Source of the DNA: DASWED01 sp036394995
Lineage (GTDB): Bacteria; Actinomycetota; UBA4738; JACQTL01
DNA: 38,089 bases
Direction of reading: 5' to 3'
Assembly: GCA_036394995.1 (NCBI GenBank)
Contig: DASWED010000107.1
Coordinates: forward strand, 1-38,089
Shown: positions 1 through 7,913 of the stretch, piece by piece
How the letters are laid out: each line of letters opens with the position of its first letter
Position numbering within the stretch: the stretch's first letter is position 1
Program-made: the position numbers and the translations under genes
The notes under the pieces: model-generated
The model's database searches: none
What the model saw: the letters and a program-made list of their open reading frames with translations, nothing else
What the model was told of the DNA's origin: nothing

Positions 1-53
1 GCATTTGGTTCGTTCGTCGGTCAGTGGTGGGCGGGCGGTGGTGGTCGGTCGGT

Positions 54-138
54 TGGTGGGAGGGGGAGGATTCGAACCTCCGTAGGCTACGCCGGCGATT
101 TTACAGACCGCTCCCTTTGGCCGCTCGGGCACCCTCCC
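54..138 (-). tRNA. tRNA-Tyr (anticodon GUA)
   Basis: Read on the minus strand this folds as a class II tRNA. The 7-bp acceptor GGGAGGG (138-132) pairs with CCCTCCC (64-58). The anticodon GTA is at 104-102 followed by AAA, there is a long variable arm, and a T arm GGAGG-TTCGAAT-CCTCC. Discriminator A is at 57 and CCA is encoded at 56-54. The long variable arm plus GUA identifies tyrosine. In actinobacteria tRNA-Tyr is a known target for integrative elements (SLP1 in Streptomyces), but no integrase or duplicated tRNA end is visible here. Confidence 0.95.
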
Positions 139-154
139 GGGGAACCAGCACCCG

Positions 155-160
155 AGGATA
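155..160 (-). promoter_or_regulatory. candidate -10 box of tRNA-Tyr
   Basis: On the minus strand TATCCT (160-155) lies 16 nt ahead of the tRNA 5' end, a suitable distance for a short 5' leader. No convincing -35 box is seen. This is a pattern match only. Confidence 0.35.
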
Positions 161-212
161 GCATCGGCGCTTCCGGGCCCACCGCCCGCAGGTCCGGTGG
201 CCCCGGTCCCGC

Positions 213-218
213 TACCAT
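213..218 (+). promoter_or_regulatory. candidate -10 box of yajQ, leaderless arrangement
   Basis: TACCAT (TANNNT type) is followed by exactly 6 nt and then the yajQ ATG at 225. This puts the expected transcription start on or next to the start codon. No Shine-Dalgarno sequence precedes the gene, so a leaderless mRNA is the simplest reading. Confidence 0.4.
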
Positions 219-224
219 GACGGC

Positions 225-719
225 ATGGCGAGCAGCTTCTCATTCGACATCGTGTCGGAGGTCGACCTGGCCGAGGTCACGAACGCCCTCGACCAGGCCC
301 GGCGCGAGGTGGGCACGCGGTTCGACTTCAAGGGCACCGAGACCTCCCTGGACCGGGACGAGACCTCGATCGAGATCCGGTCCTCCACCGAGAACCGCCT
401 GGAGGCCGCGCGGGAGGTCCTCAAGGACAAGATGGTCCGCCGAGGGATCCCCCTCAAGGCCCTGTCGGAGGGCCCCGTGCTGCCGGCGGCCCGGGGCCAC
501 TACCGCCAGGCCATCCACGTGAACAAGGGCATCAGCGAGGACAAGGGCCGCGAGATCACGAAGTTCGTCCGGGGCCTCCCGGTCAAGGTCCAGACCCAGG
601 TCCAGGGCGACCAGATCCGCATCACCGGCAAGAAGAAGGACGACCTCCAGGCCGTGATGAAGGCGGTCAAGGAGCACGACTTCGACGTCGCGCTCCAGTT
701 CACGAACTTCCGCCCGTGA
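225..719 (+). CDS. yajQ: YajQ family nucleotide-binding protein
   Basis: A 164-residue protein that matches the YajQ/UPF0234 family over its whole length (usual length about 160-165). It starts MASSFSFDIVSEVDL and contains the family's RFDFKGTE segment near residues 32-39 and the end DVALQFTNFRP. Family members bind nucleotides; a cyclic-di-GMP effector role has been shown in Xanthomonas and Pseudomonas, but the role in actinobacteria is unclear. Start choice: the ATG at 217 is out of frame, and the ATG at 225 has a TACCAT box 6 nt before it and no Shine-Dalgarno, suggesting leaderless translation. The gene converges on the BNR gene with only 12 nt between stop codons. It diverges from tRNA-Tyr. 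Confidence 0.93.
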   Translation: MASSFSFDIVSEVDLAEVTNALDQARREVGTRFDFKGTETSLDRDETSIEIRSSTENRLEAAREVLKDKMVRRGIPLKALSEGPVLPAARGHYRQAIHVNKGISEDKGREITKFVRGLPVKVQTQVQGDQIRITGKKKDDLQAVMKAVKEHDFDVALQFTNFRP

Positions 720-731
720 CGGGCGGTCCGG

Positions 732-3700
732 CTACCGCTTGATCACCACGTCGTCCACGGCCACCCCGGTGTAGGGCGGCGAGGACACCAACTGGTCGCT
801 GGTCAGGCGGAACCGTATGAACAGCGGACCCGCTGGTGCCGCGAACTCCGCCGTGATCTGCGAGAAGTTCGGGAAGTCCGGGTTCTGCTTCGCGTTCGAG
901 TAGGCGTTGTGCCACACGTAGCCGTCGCTCGACCAGTCGAGGGACAGGTAGTCGCAGCAGTCCTCCGTGTCCTGCCGGACCCACCACGACACCCGGACCG
1001 TGCTGGGGTCGGTCCCCGGCAGCGTGACCTGGGGCGACCGCAGCGTGGCCGTCGACTCGTTCGTGTACGGCGTCACCGCAAAGCCCTGGTTGTCGCCGTG
1101 GCCCGGTGGTTCCAGCTGCCAGCTCTCGGACGAGTTCGTCGTCGTGGTCCATCCCTCCGGGCCCGCGGTGAACGAGTAGCTCGCCACCTGCTGGTCCTGG
1201 AACGGCTGGGGCGGAGGCGGCGGCGGGGGCGGCGGCGGCGGTGGCGGCGCCGGACCGAATCGGTACTGCCACACCCCGCGGCCGTAGACCGCCGCGGTGA
1301 TGAGGTTGGGATCGCCGAACCCGACCTCGAGGGCGAACACGGTCGCATTCGGCAGGCCGTCGCCGAGCACCTGGAACAGGTGGCAGTCCCGCGACGAGGT
1401 GTCCGCGCAGGTGACGCCGGGGCGCGAGATGAACACGCCCAGGTCGCTCCCCACCACATACTGGCGGCCCCGCAGGGCCACCCAGTTCACGGGGTAGTTC
1501 GGCAGGTTCGCGGAGACGTCGGTGAAGTGCTGCCCGGCGTCGTGGGAGACGAACAGGTGCCCCTTGTCGGGCTGGCCCTCCGGGTGGCCGGCGGTGCCGG
1601 GCGGCGTCCACCGTCGGGAGAAGCCGCCCACGCTGACCACGATCGTCCGGGGGTCGTTGTTCGCGATGGCGATCGCCGTGATGTACCGGTTGGGGAGCCC
1701 GATGGCCGGCGCGATGTGCCAGCCGTCGGCGTGGTAGCGCCTCGGGGGCTTGTCCCCGCCCACGTTCGTGGCGATCCCGCGGGTGAACGGCTTCGCGTTC
1801 GTCAGCGTGTCGCACCGGCCGCAGAACCCCACATAGGCGTTGGGGCCGAGCATGTCGATGGCGGTGTCGATCACCAGCGGGTCGTCCGCGGTGGCCTGGG
1901 CGCCCTGGCTGCCCGGGTGGTCGGCGGTGCCCAGGTGGTAGACGTCGGCCCAGTCCTCGGCGCTGGTGCCGGGACCGGAGCCCGTCTCGTCCACCTGGTT
2001 TCCGGCGATCATCAGGTGCTCGGGATCGCGGGGGTCCATCACGAACGGGTTGGAGAACTGGGCGGTGAGCGGGCTGCCGAGCCCCGGCGGGTTCATGTCG
2101 CTCCAGGTCTTCCCGCCGTCGGACGTGGCGGCCACGGCCCCGTACACGTACTCGCCGTAGGCCTCGTCGGAGTTCCACGGGTTCACGGCGGTGAAGAACC
2201 CGTCGCCGCCCTTCGCCTCGATCTGGCGCTGCGGGTCCACGACGTCGCCGTGCTTGTCCACGACGTCCTGGATCTTCGCGGTGCCGTTGTCCTGCAGGCC
2301 CATCCACACCGTTCCGTCCAGCGCCCGCGAGGCGTAGTACGGGAGCAGCGTGTCGAACCCGCTCTGGGCGCCGTCGCCCCAGTGGGTGTTGTCGAAGCTG
2401 TCGTCGCCCGGCCCCGCGTCCTGCGTGTACGCGCCGCCGTCGTTCCCGACCACGATCCGCACGCCGCCCTGCCGCTGCGGGATGAACACGGCCGCGTGCT
2501 GGTCCGGGTGGGTGGTGGTGTTGGCGACGAGCGCGTCCTCGCGGTCGGTCGGGCACGCCGGCACGCCGGACAGGAACAGGCACGTGCTGCCGCTGAAGTA
2601 CCGGCCCACGACCTTGAACTTCGTGTGCCCGACCTGGGGCGCGGCGGTGTCCTCGTTCTGCCACACCTCCTCGAGGCCGAACAGGATCCGGGTGGGGATG
2701 CCGCCGGCCTGGAGGGTCGGGTCGACCTGCATCCACTCGTCGTACCAGGACTGGACGCCGGGGCCGTAGCCCGACGACTGCGCCACGCCGGCCAGCGCCG
2801 AGCCTGTCTCGGGCGACTGGAGCTCGCCGGCGTTCGCCATCTGGGTCCAGGTGTCGCCGAAGTCCGGCGACACGTACACGCCGTTGAACACCGTCGGCAC
2901 GTGGTACGAGCTGCCGTCGGGCGCATCGATCGACGTCGTGGAGTTCTGGTCCAGCACCGCGTCCTGGACCACGGCGTAGAGGTAGTTGTGGTCCTGGTCG
3001 GGCCCGGTGGCCGCGCCGAACTCCACCCGTCCGATGTGGTCCTGGGGGGCGAACCCGTTCGCGTCCAGCCGCTGGAACGTTCCGCGGCGCCCCGTGTTCG
3101 ACGCGTACAGGCCGTTGTTCGGCGACTGGGGCGTGCTCGTTCCCGGATAGGCCAGGGCGCCGTCACGCCATCCCACGGCGGCCACGACCCGTCCGCCGGG
3201 AACGTCGGTGGCGCCGCCGGCCGCCCGGACGGCGACATCGGTGACCACGTTCGCCAGCAGGCACCCGGGGGCCCGGTTCGACTTCCCCTGGCAGGCGCCG
3301 GTGGGGAGCCTCGCGTTCCGGAACCGCCGGCCCGCGCTGCGGGAGACGAACAGGCCGCTGCCGGTGGCGGCGTACACGCGCGCGGGGAAGCGCGGGTCGA
3401 CGGCGACCTTGAACCCGAACGCATCGGACGGGACCCCGCGGCTGCGGTGCCAGGTCTTGCCCCGGTCGTTGCTCCAGTACGCGCCCGCGCCCTCGCGGCT
3501 GTACCGGCCGAACGAACCGTCGCCGGTGAGGGCCACGATGGTTCCGCCCCGGGCCCGCGTGTAGCCGACCGAGCCCACGGTCTGGATGGGGAGCGAATCG
3601 CCGATCGAGGTCCACGTCTTGCCCTCGTTGTCCGAGCGCCATACCCCGCCGTACGCGACCGAGGCCAGCAGCGCTCCCGGGAGGTAGGGGTCGCCCCGGG

Positions 3701-4256
3701 GCACGTACGTGAAGTCCGTGATGCGGCCGGCCTCCTCGACCAGGCCGAGGGCGTTCACCTCGCCGTAGTCCTTGTCGGCCGACTCCAGGGGCCCCATGCC
3801 GAACGGGTGCCACGCGTGGGCGTTCGCGGCGCTCTGCCCCTGCGAACGCACCTGCTCGCGCTGCTGGATCGCGGCGAGCAGCGCGTCATGGGGGATGATC
3901 CCGGTCGGCGCGGCCATCACCGCGAATCGCTGCGCCCCCAGGGCCGCGATGTCCATCGCGGACTCGGGGTGCTTGTCCGAGATGCAGGTCAGCGGCAGCA
4001 GCCCCACCGCGCTGGTCTGGATCAGGGAGTGGAGCGCGGGGTCGACGGACGCCCCGTACTCGGGCTCCGCGGACACCGGGCCGTAGCCGGGCGGACAGCT
4101 CGTTCGCTCCCCCTGGAGCTGGGCCCGGGCCTGGGCTCGTGCCCGGTCGCCGGGCGACTCCGTTGATCCGCCGAAGGAGACGACGGTCGCGACCACCGCG
4201 AGCGAGACGAATACCGCGACGAAGGCGCCGCGGCGCGACGAACGGACGGGCAGCAT
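732..4256 (-). CDS. secreted BNR/sialidase-like beta-propeller protein with C-terminal sandwich domain
   Basis: 1174 residues. The N-terminus has Arg residues then a hydrophobic stretch (about residues 11-30) that fits a signal peptide or anchor. The body holds several Asp-box (BNR) repeats of S-x-D-x-G-x-T-W type: SDNEGKTW near 208, SNDRGKTW near 260, SPDFGDTW near 461, TSDGGKTW near 710, and a degenerate SHDAGQHF near 901. This indicates one or two beta-propellers like VPS10/exo-xyloglucanase-type proteins. A run of 13 prolines (about residue 1003-1015) links to a C-terminal domain of about 155 residues (FTAGPEGW ... VAVDDVVIKR) resembling MAM/immune-inhibitor-A-type beta-sandwiches. The substrate is unknown and no sialidase catalytic set is recognised. 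The ATG is preceded by a purine-rich GAGGGGGA about 10 nt upstream. Probably extracellular carbohydrate or surface binding; specific enzymatic activity is not claimed. Confidence 0.8.
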   Translation of the reverse strand: MLPVRSSRRGAFVAVFVSLAVVATVVSFGGSTESPGDRARAQARAQLQGERTSCPPGYGPVSAEPEYGASVDPALHSLIQTSAVGLLPLTCISDKHPESAMDIAALGAQRFAVMAAPTGIIPHDALLAAIQQREQVRSQGQSAANAHAWHPFGMGPLESADKDYGEVNALGLVEEAGRITDFTYVPRGDPYLPGALLASVAYGGVWRSDNEGKTWTSIGDSLPIQTVGSVGYTRARGGTIVALTGDGSFGRYSREGAGAYWSNDRGKTWHRSRGVPSDAFGFKVAVDPRFPARVYAATGSGLFVSRSAGRRFRNARLPTGACQGKSNRAPGCLLANVVTDVAVRAAGGATDVPGGRVVAAVGWRDGALAYPGTSTPQSPNNGLYASNTGRRGTFQRLDANGFAPQDHIGRVEFGAATGPDQDHNYLYAVVQDAVLDQNSTTSIDAPDGSSYHVPTVFNGVYVSPDFGDTWTQMANAGELQSPETGSALAGVAQSSGYGPGVQSWYDEWMQVDPTLQAGGIPTRILFGLEEVWQNEDTAAPQVGHTKFKVVGRYFSGSTCLFLSGVPACPTDREDALVANTTTHPDQHAAVFIPQRQGGVRIVVGNDGGAYTQDAGPGDDSFDNTHWGDGAQSGFDTLLPYYASRALDGTVWMGLQDNGTAKIQDVVDKHGDVVDPQRQIEAKGGDGFFTAVNPWNSDEAYGEYVYGAVAATSDGGKTWSDMNPPGLGSPLTAQFSNPFVMDPRDPEHLMIAGNQVDETGSGPGTSAEDWADVYHLGTADHPGSQGAQATADDPLVIDTAIDMLGPNAYVGFCGRCDTLTNAKPFTRGIATNVGGDKPPRRYHADGWHIAPAIGLPNRYITAIAIANNDPRTIVVSVGGFSRRWTPPGTAGHPEGQPDKGHLFVSHDAGQHFTDVSANLPNYPVNWVALRGRQYVVGSDLGVFISRPGVTCADTSSRDCHLFQVLGDGLPNATVFALEVGFGDPNLITAAVYGRGVWQYRFGPAPPPPPPPPPPPPPQPFQDQQVASYSFTAGPEGWTTTTNSSESWQLEPPGHGDNQGFAVTPYTNESTATLRSPQVTLPGTDPSTVRVSWWVRQDTEDCCDYLSLDWSSDGYVWHNAYSNAKQNPDFPNFSQITAEFAAPAGPLFIRFRLTSDQLVSSPPYTGVAVDDVVIKR

Positions 4257-4365
4257 GATGAGGATTCCCCCTCAGGGCCGGAAGTGGCGCATTCGTTCCC
4301 CGTCCGGCTCCGGTCCAAACCGGCCGGACCCCGTCAGCCTCCGGCGCAAGGCCGCTCCATGCTGA
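4257..4365. other. intergenic gap between NmrA-like and BNR genes
   Basis: About 109 bp without a gene. It carries the ribosome-binding region of the BNR gene next to its ATG. No clear promoter hexamers or strong hairpin were found by eye. Confidence 0.5.
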
Positions 4366-5238
4366 CTAGCGGAGAGCGCCCCTCAGGAACTCCTCCAGCC
4401 CGGTCGGGGTCGTCGTCGCCGACGCTCGCCCGGCATCGTCCAGCACCCGGTCCTCGTTGATGGCGATCTGGCTCTCCACCAGGAGCGACGCGAACTCCTC
4501 GGACATGCCGATGCCCTGCAGGGCCGCCTTCACCCCCTCCGGGGGGAACTCGACGTACGGCAGGTCCGGCTTCCCCAGCGCTGCGCCGAGCACACGGGTC
4601 GCCTCGTTCATGGTCACGTCCTGGGGTCCGAGGATCGTCTCCACGGTGTGGCCGGTGAAGTCCCGGTCGAGGAGGTGCCGCGCGGCCCGCTCGGCGATGT
4701 CCACCGTCGCGATCATCGGGTACGCGTGATCACCCCTGATGGCGCCCCCGTTGACCCCCTGTCCCTGGATCATCGGGAGGCTCGCCAGCAGGTTCTCCAT
4801 GTGCCAGGCCGCCCGGAGGGCGAGCACGTTCGCGTCCTCCAGCCCGAATAGGAGCTCCTCGAGCTCGTGGAGGCCGTTGATGGGGCCCAGCCCCCGATCC
4901 CGATCGGCGCCGATGCTGCTGGCCATGACGACGTGTCCCACGTGCCGCTCTCGGAGGGCCTCCGTGATGGCCCGGCTCATCGCGGAGCGATTCGACGCGT
5001 AGTGCGGGTCGGTGACGTCGTCCGGAAGGACCACCAGCGCCGACGCGGCATCCTCGAAGAGCGCGCGGAGGTCATCGAGCTCGATGGCCTGGCCGACCAC
5101 GACGTCCGCTCCCCTCGCGCCGAACGGCTCGAGCCGCTCCGCGGACCGCCCGAACACGCGGACGTCCTCCCCCTGATCCAGGAGGAGGTCGGTCACCTTG
5201 CTTCCGACGTTCCCCGATGCGCCCATCACCGCGATCAT
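4366..5238 (-). CDS. NmrA-like NAD(P)-binding protein
   Basis: 290 residues with an N-terminal Rossmann fold signature GASGNVGS (residues 6-13) after a hydrophobic beta strand, then VRVFGRSAERL, where R in the second strand suggests NADP(H) preference. The middle part (VMASSIGAD, then LRAAWHMENL) is typical of NmrA-like atypical short-chain reductases, which usually lack the Tyr-x3-Lys catalytic pair and act as redox sensors or isoflavone/quinone-reductase-like enzymes. Substrate unknown. A Shine-Dalgarno AAGGGAG sits about 7 nt before the ATG. It lies 130 nt after htpX and 109 nt before the BNR gene, with a hairpin after htpX, so it is probably its own unit. Confidence 0.82.
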   Translation of the reverse strand: MIAVMGASGNVGSKVTDLLLDQGEDVRVFGRSAERLEPFGARGADVVVGQAIELDDLRALFEDAASALVVLPDDVTDPHYASNRSAMSRAITEALRERHVGHVVMASSIGADRDRGLGPINGLHELEELLFGLEDANVLALRAAWHMENLLASLPMIQGQGVNGGAIRGDHAYPMIATVDIAERAARHLLDRDFTGHTVETILGPQDVTMNEATRVLGAALGKPDLPYVEFPPEGVKAALQGIGMSEEFASLLVESQIAINEDRVLDDAGRASATTTPTGLEEFLRGALR

Positions 5239-5321
5239 CGTCGTCTCCCTTCTTCCGGAGATGGCCTCCGGCTCTACCTCGGACTCCGCTCGGCGCCGGG
5301 GCCGGCCCGTGGATGCGAACA

Positions 5322-5339
5322 GAGGCCCCGGAGGGCCTC
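5322..5339 (-). terminator. GC-rich hairpin downstream of htpX
   Basis: Perfect inverted repeat GAGGCCC-CGGA-GGGCCTC with a 4-nt loop, about 30 nt after the htpX stop codon on the minus strand. The following bases are only mildly T-rich, so it is a candidate (possibly L-shaped) terminator rather than a textbook intrinsic one. Confidence 0.45.
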
Positions 5340-5368
5340 CGTTCGTTACAGCGCGTGTTCGGCGGGCG

Positions 5369-6229
5369 TCAGTGGAGCTGGCCCTGGGCCATCGCCCGAA
5401 GCCGCGCCACCCGGTCCTCCGTGGGAGGGTGCGTCGAGAACAGCCCCGCCATCATGCTCCCGCCCCTCCGGCCGCTGAACGGATTCATGATGAACAGGTG
5501 GGCCTGCGACGGGCTGAGCGTCGCGGGGGGAGTCTGCCTGGCGTACGCGTCGATCTTCAGCAGGGCGCTGGCCAGCGCCTCGGGGTCGTGGATGAGCTCG
5601 GCCCCGGACTCGTCGGCCTGGTACTCCCGCGACCGCGACACCGCCATCTGGATGATCCCCGCGGCGATCGGGGCCAGGATCACGGCCAGGAGCCCCACCA
5701 GCGGGTTGCCGCCGTCGTCGTCGCTGCCGCCGAACCAGAACGCGGCGTACGCGATCCACGTGATCGCGGTGCCGATGGCGGCCGCGATCGACGAGATCGC
5801 GATGTCGTGGTTCGCCACGTGCGACAGCTCGTGGGCCAGGACGGCCCGGAGCTCGCGGTGGTCCACGATCTGCAGCAGGCCCCTGGTCACCGACACGGCC
5901 GCGTGCTTGGGGTTGCGCCCAGTGGCGAACGCGTTCGGCTGGGACATGTCCGAGACGTAGATGGCCGGCATGGGCAGGTTCCCGGACTGGGTCAGCTCTC
6001 GAACGATGCGGTACAGGTCCGGCGCCTCCCGCTCGGTGACCGGCTTGGAGCGGCTGGCCTTGATCGCGATCCGGTCGGAGAACCAGTACATCGCGAAGTT
6101 GAAGACGAACGCGACGACCAGCATGATCGCCCCGAGCCGCGGCCCGCCGAACGCGTACCCCAGCCCGACGAAGAGCCCGCCCAGCGCGGCGATGAGGATC
6201 CAGGTCTTCGCCCGGTTGATCCCCGTCAT
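5369..6229 (-). CDS. htpX: HtpX family M48 membrane zinc metalloprotease
   Basis: 286 residues, the normal HtpX length. Two N-terminal membrane segments (about residues 10-28 and 32-50) are followed by the cytoplasmic protease domain. The zinc site HELSH is at residues 123-127 and the third ligand lies in REYQAD (E192). Two further hydrophobic segments occur near 135-155 and 165-187. The family degrades misfolded membrane proteins as a heat/envelope stress response. The ATG is preceded by GGAGGAAGGA. The leader immediately upstream contains overlapping inverted repeats able to form two exclusive hairpins (6249-6288). It follows the second nuo operon by 216 nt with a hairpin between, so co-transcription is uncertain. 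Confidence 0.93.
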   Translation of the reverse strand: MTGINRAKTWILIAALGGLFVGLGYAFGGPRLGAIMLVVAFVFNFAMYWFSDRIAIKASRSKPVTEREAPDLYRIVRELTQSGNLPMPAIYVSDMSQPNAFATGRNPKHAAVSVTRGLLQIVDHRELRAVLAHELSHVANHDIAISSIAAAIGTAITWIAYAAFWFGGSDDDGGNPLVGLLAVILAPIAAGIIQMAVSRSREYQADESGAELIHDPEALASALLKIDAYARQTPPATLSPSQAHLFIMNPFSGRRGGSMMAGLFSTHPPTEDRVARLRAMAQGQLH

Positions 6230-6248
6230 GTCCTTCCTCCTTTGCGAA

Positions 6249-6288
6249 CAAGACCTTCAACCGAAGGTCGCCTCCGGCGAAGGTCTTG
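6249..6288 (-). promoter_or_regulatory. overlapping inverted repeats in the htpX leader
   Basis: On the minus strand, element A CAAGACCTTC (6288-6279), element B GACCTTC (6269-6263) and element C GAAGGTCTTG (6258-6249) lie directly before the htpX ribosome-binding site. C can pair with A (10 bp) or with B (7 bp, GGTT loop). The two pairings are mutually exclusive. Function is inferred, not shown. Confidence 0.4.
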
Positions 6289-6388
6289 CCGGGGTGTTCC
6301 CCCGCCGGGGCCGGAGGTCCACGTGGACCCCGTGTTGACGGCCGACCGGCCTGGGCTACTCCCCTTCGCTGCTCTCAAGTATCCCACC

Positions 6389-6407
6389 GGCGTGCGCAAC
6401 GCACGCC
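6389..6407 (-). terminator. perfect 8-bp hairpin after nuoN of the second operon
   Basis: GGCGTGCG-CAA-CGCACGCC, an uninterrupted 8-bp GC-rich stem with a 3-nt loop, 38 nt past the nuoN stop. No T-run follows on the minus strand. Candidate operon-end terminator or mRNA 3' stabiliser. Confidence 0.4.
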
Positions 6408-6445
6408 CCAACGGGCTGTGAGGATCCGAGGAGTTCGCTGAGAAG

Positions 6446-7909
6446 TTACCGGCCGACCAGGGTGGCGCCGTCGGGGAAGCGGGCGAACAGGTCGGGGTAG
6501 ATGAAGATCACCACCACGGCAAGGGCGCCGAGGAGGACCAGGCCGGTCACCAGCCCGGGGACGCGGGGGCGGCGCCGTTCGACCTCGGACGGCACCAGCA
6601 CCATCTCCCGGGCGATGCCGAGGTAGTACCCCAGCGAGATCACCGAGTTCAGCACCATGATCCCGGCCAGCCACGGGCCGATGTCGCCGCGATCCAGCGC
6701 CACCTGGAAGATCACGAACTTGCCCCAGAAGCCGGCGGTGGGCGGGATGCCGGCCAGGGACACCAGGAACGCGGTCATGGCCACGACCAGCGCCGGGGCC
6801 CGCGCGCCCAGTCCCCGGTAATCCTCGATGTGGGCTCCGGGGGCCTCCCGGGCCAGGCCGATGACCACGGCGAACGCGCCGAGCGACATCACGCCGTAGA
6901 CCAGGATGTAGAACACGGCCGCGGCGAACGCGTCGTGGTTCAGCGAGGTGTTCCCGGTGGTGACCAGGGCGAACGGCAGCAGCATGTACCCGGCCTGGGC
7001 CACGCTCGAATACGCGAGTAGCCGGATCACCTGCGTCTGGCGGAGCGCCACCAGGTTCCCCAGGGTCATCGTGAGGATCGCCAGCACGGCGAAGATCGGC
7101 GCCCAGAAGTCGGCCTTCGGCAGGAACGCCACGAACATCAGCTGGAGGAGCCCCGCGAACCCCGCCGCCTTCGACGGCACCGACAGGAACGCCGCCACCG
7201 GCATCGGCGCGCCCTCGTACGTGTCCGGGGCCCAGAAGTGGAACGGGACGCTCGACACCTTGAACGCGAACCCCGCCACCACCAGCAGGATGGCCGCCAG
7301 GGCGATGTTCGAGTCCCCGGCCTTCGTGGCCAGGGCCTGGGCGATGCCGGACAAGCGGGTGGTGCCCGTCACGCCGTAGATCAGGGACATGCCGTACAGC
7401 ATCACGGCGCTCGAGAGCACCCCGATCAGGAAGTACTTCAGCCCGGCCTCGTTCGACTTGGGGTCGGTCTTGCGGAACGCGGCGATCAGGAATCCCGGGG
7501 CCGAGACCAGCTCCAGGGAGATGAACAGCATGATCAGGTCCCGCGACGACGGCATGGTCAGGCAGCCCAGGAACGCCGACAGCAGGAGCACGTAGTACTC
7601 GCCCTGGTAGTACCGGCCCTCCTGCATGTACCGGAACGACAGTCCGAGGACCACGATCGCGGAGGCCAGGAAGAACACCTTGAACAGCACCGCGAACTGG
7701 TCCACGACGTACATCCCGCCGAACGTGATCCGGTCGTCAGCGCCGATCAGCGTGAGCGTGGCGACGAGTGCGCCGACGGTCCCGATGAGCCCCACCGGCA
7801 TCGTGATCTGCTTGCGCTTCTCGGGGAGGAACGCGTCGAACACCAGGACCAGCAGGATGGTCCCGGTCATGAACAGCTCGGGCGCGATGGCGTGGTAGTC
7901 GATGTTCAC
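6446..7909 (-). CDS. nuoN: NADH-quinone oxidoreductase subunit N, second operon
   Basis: 487 residues, an all-membrane antiporter-like (Mrp-type) subunit of the complex I proton-pumping arm. It has about 14 hydrophobic segments and the family's TM5 glutamate region (ISLELVSAPGFL), followed by the conserved FRKTDPKSNEAGLKYFLIG-type stretch, and the SSVPFHFWAPDTYEGAP signature. It starts at the ATG 5 nt beyond the nuoM stop codon (MNIDYHAIAPE), which resembles other NuoN N-termini. Last gene of the ten-gene partial operon; a hairpin lies 38 nt downstream. It is a paralogue, not a copy, of the NuoN at 16813-18264. Confidence 0.93.
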   Translation of the reverse strand: MNIDYHAIAPELFMTGTILLVLVFDAFLPEKRKQITMPVGLIGTVGALVATLTLIGADDRITFGGMYVVDQFAVLFKVFFLASAIVVLGLSFRYMQEGRYYQGEYYVLLLSAFLGCLTMPSSRDLIMLFISLELVSAPGFLIAAFRKTDPKSNEAGLKYFLIGVLSSAVMLYGMSLIYGVTGTTRLSGIAQALATKAGDSNIALAAILLVVAGFAFKVSSVPFHFWAPDTYEGAPMPVAAFLSVPSKAAGFAGLLQLMFVAFLPKADFWAPIFAVLAILTMTLGNLVALRQTQVIRLLAYSSVAQAGYMLLPFALVTTGNTSLNHDAFAAAVFYILVYGVMSLGAFAVVIGLAREAPGAHIEDYRGLGARAPALVVAMTAFLVSLAGIPPTAGFWGKFVIFQVALDRGDIGPWLAGIMVLNSVISLGYYLGIAREMVLVPSEVERRRPRVPGLVTGLVLLGALAVVVIFIYPDLFARFPDGATLVGR

Positions 7910-7913
7910 CGCG

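Noticed and set aside
1..53. GGTCGGT/GGTGG-rich stretch beside tRNA-Tyr as repeat or att site
   Set aside because: Simple short G/T-rich tract with no duplicated tRNA end or integrase nearby.
909..4166. 1085-residue open frame on the plus strand opposite the BNR gene
   Set aside because: Arg/Val/Gly-dominated composition with no motif; a typical antisense shadow in high-GC DNA. The minus-strand frame has Asp-box repeats and a signal peptide.
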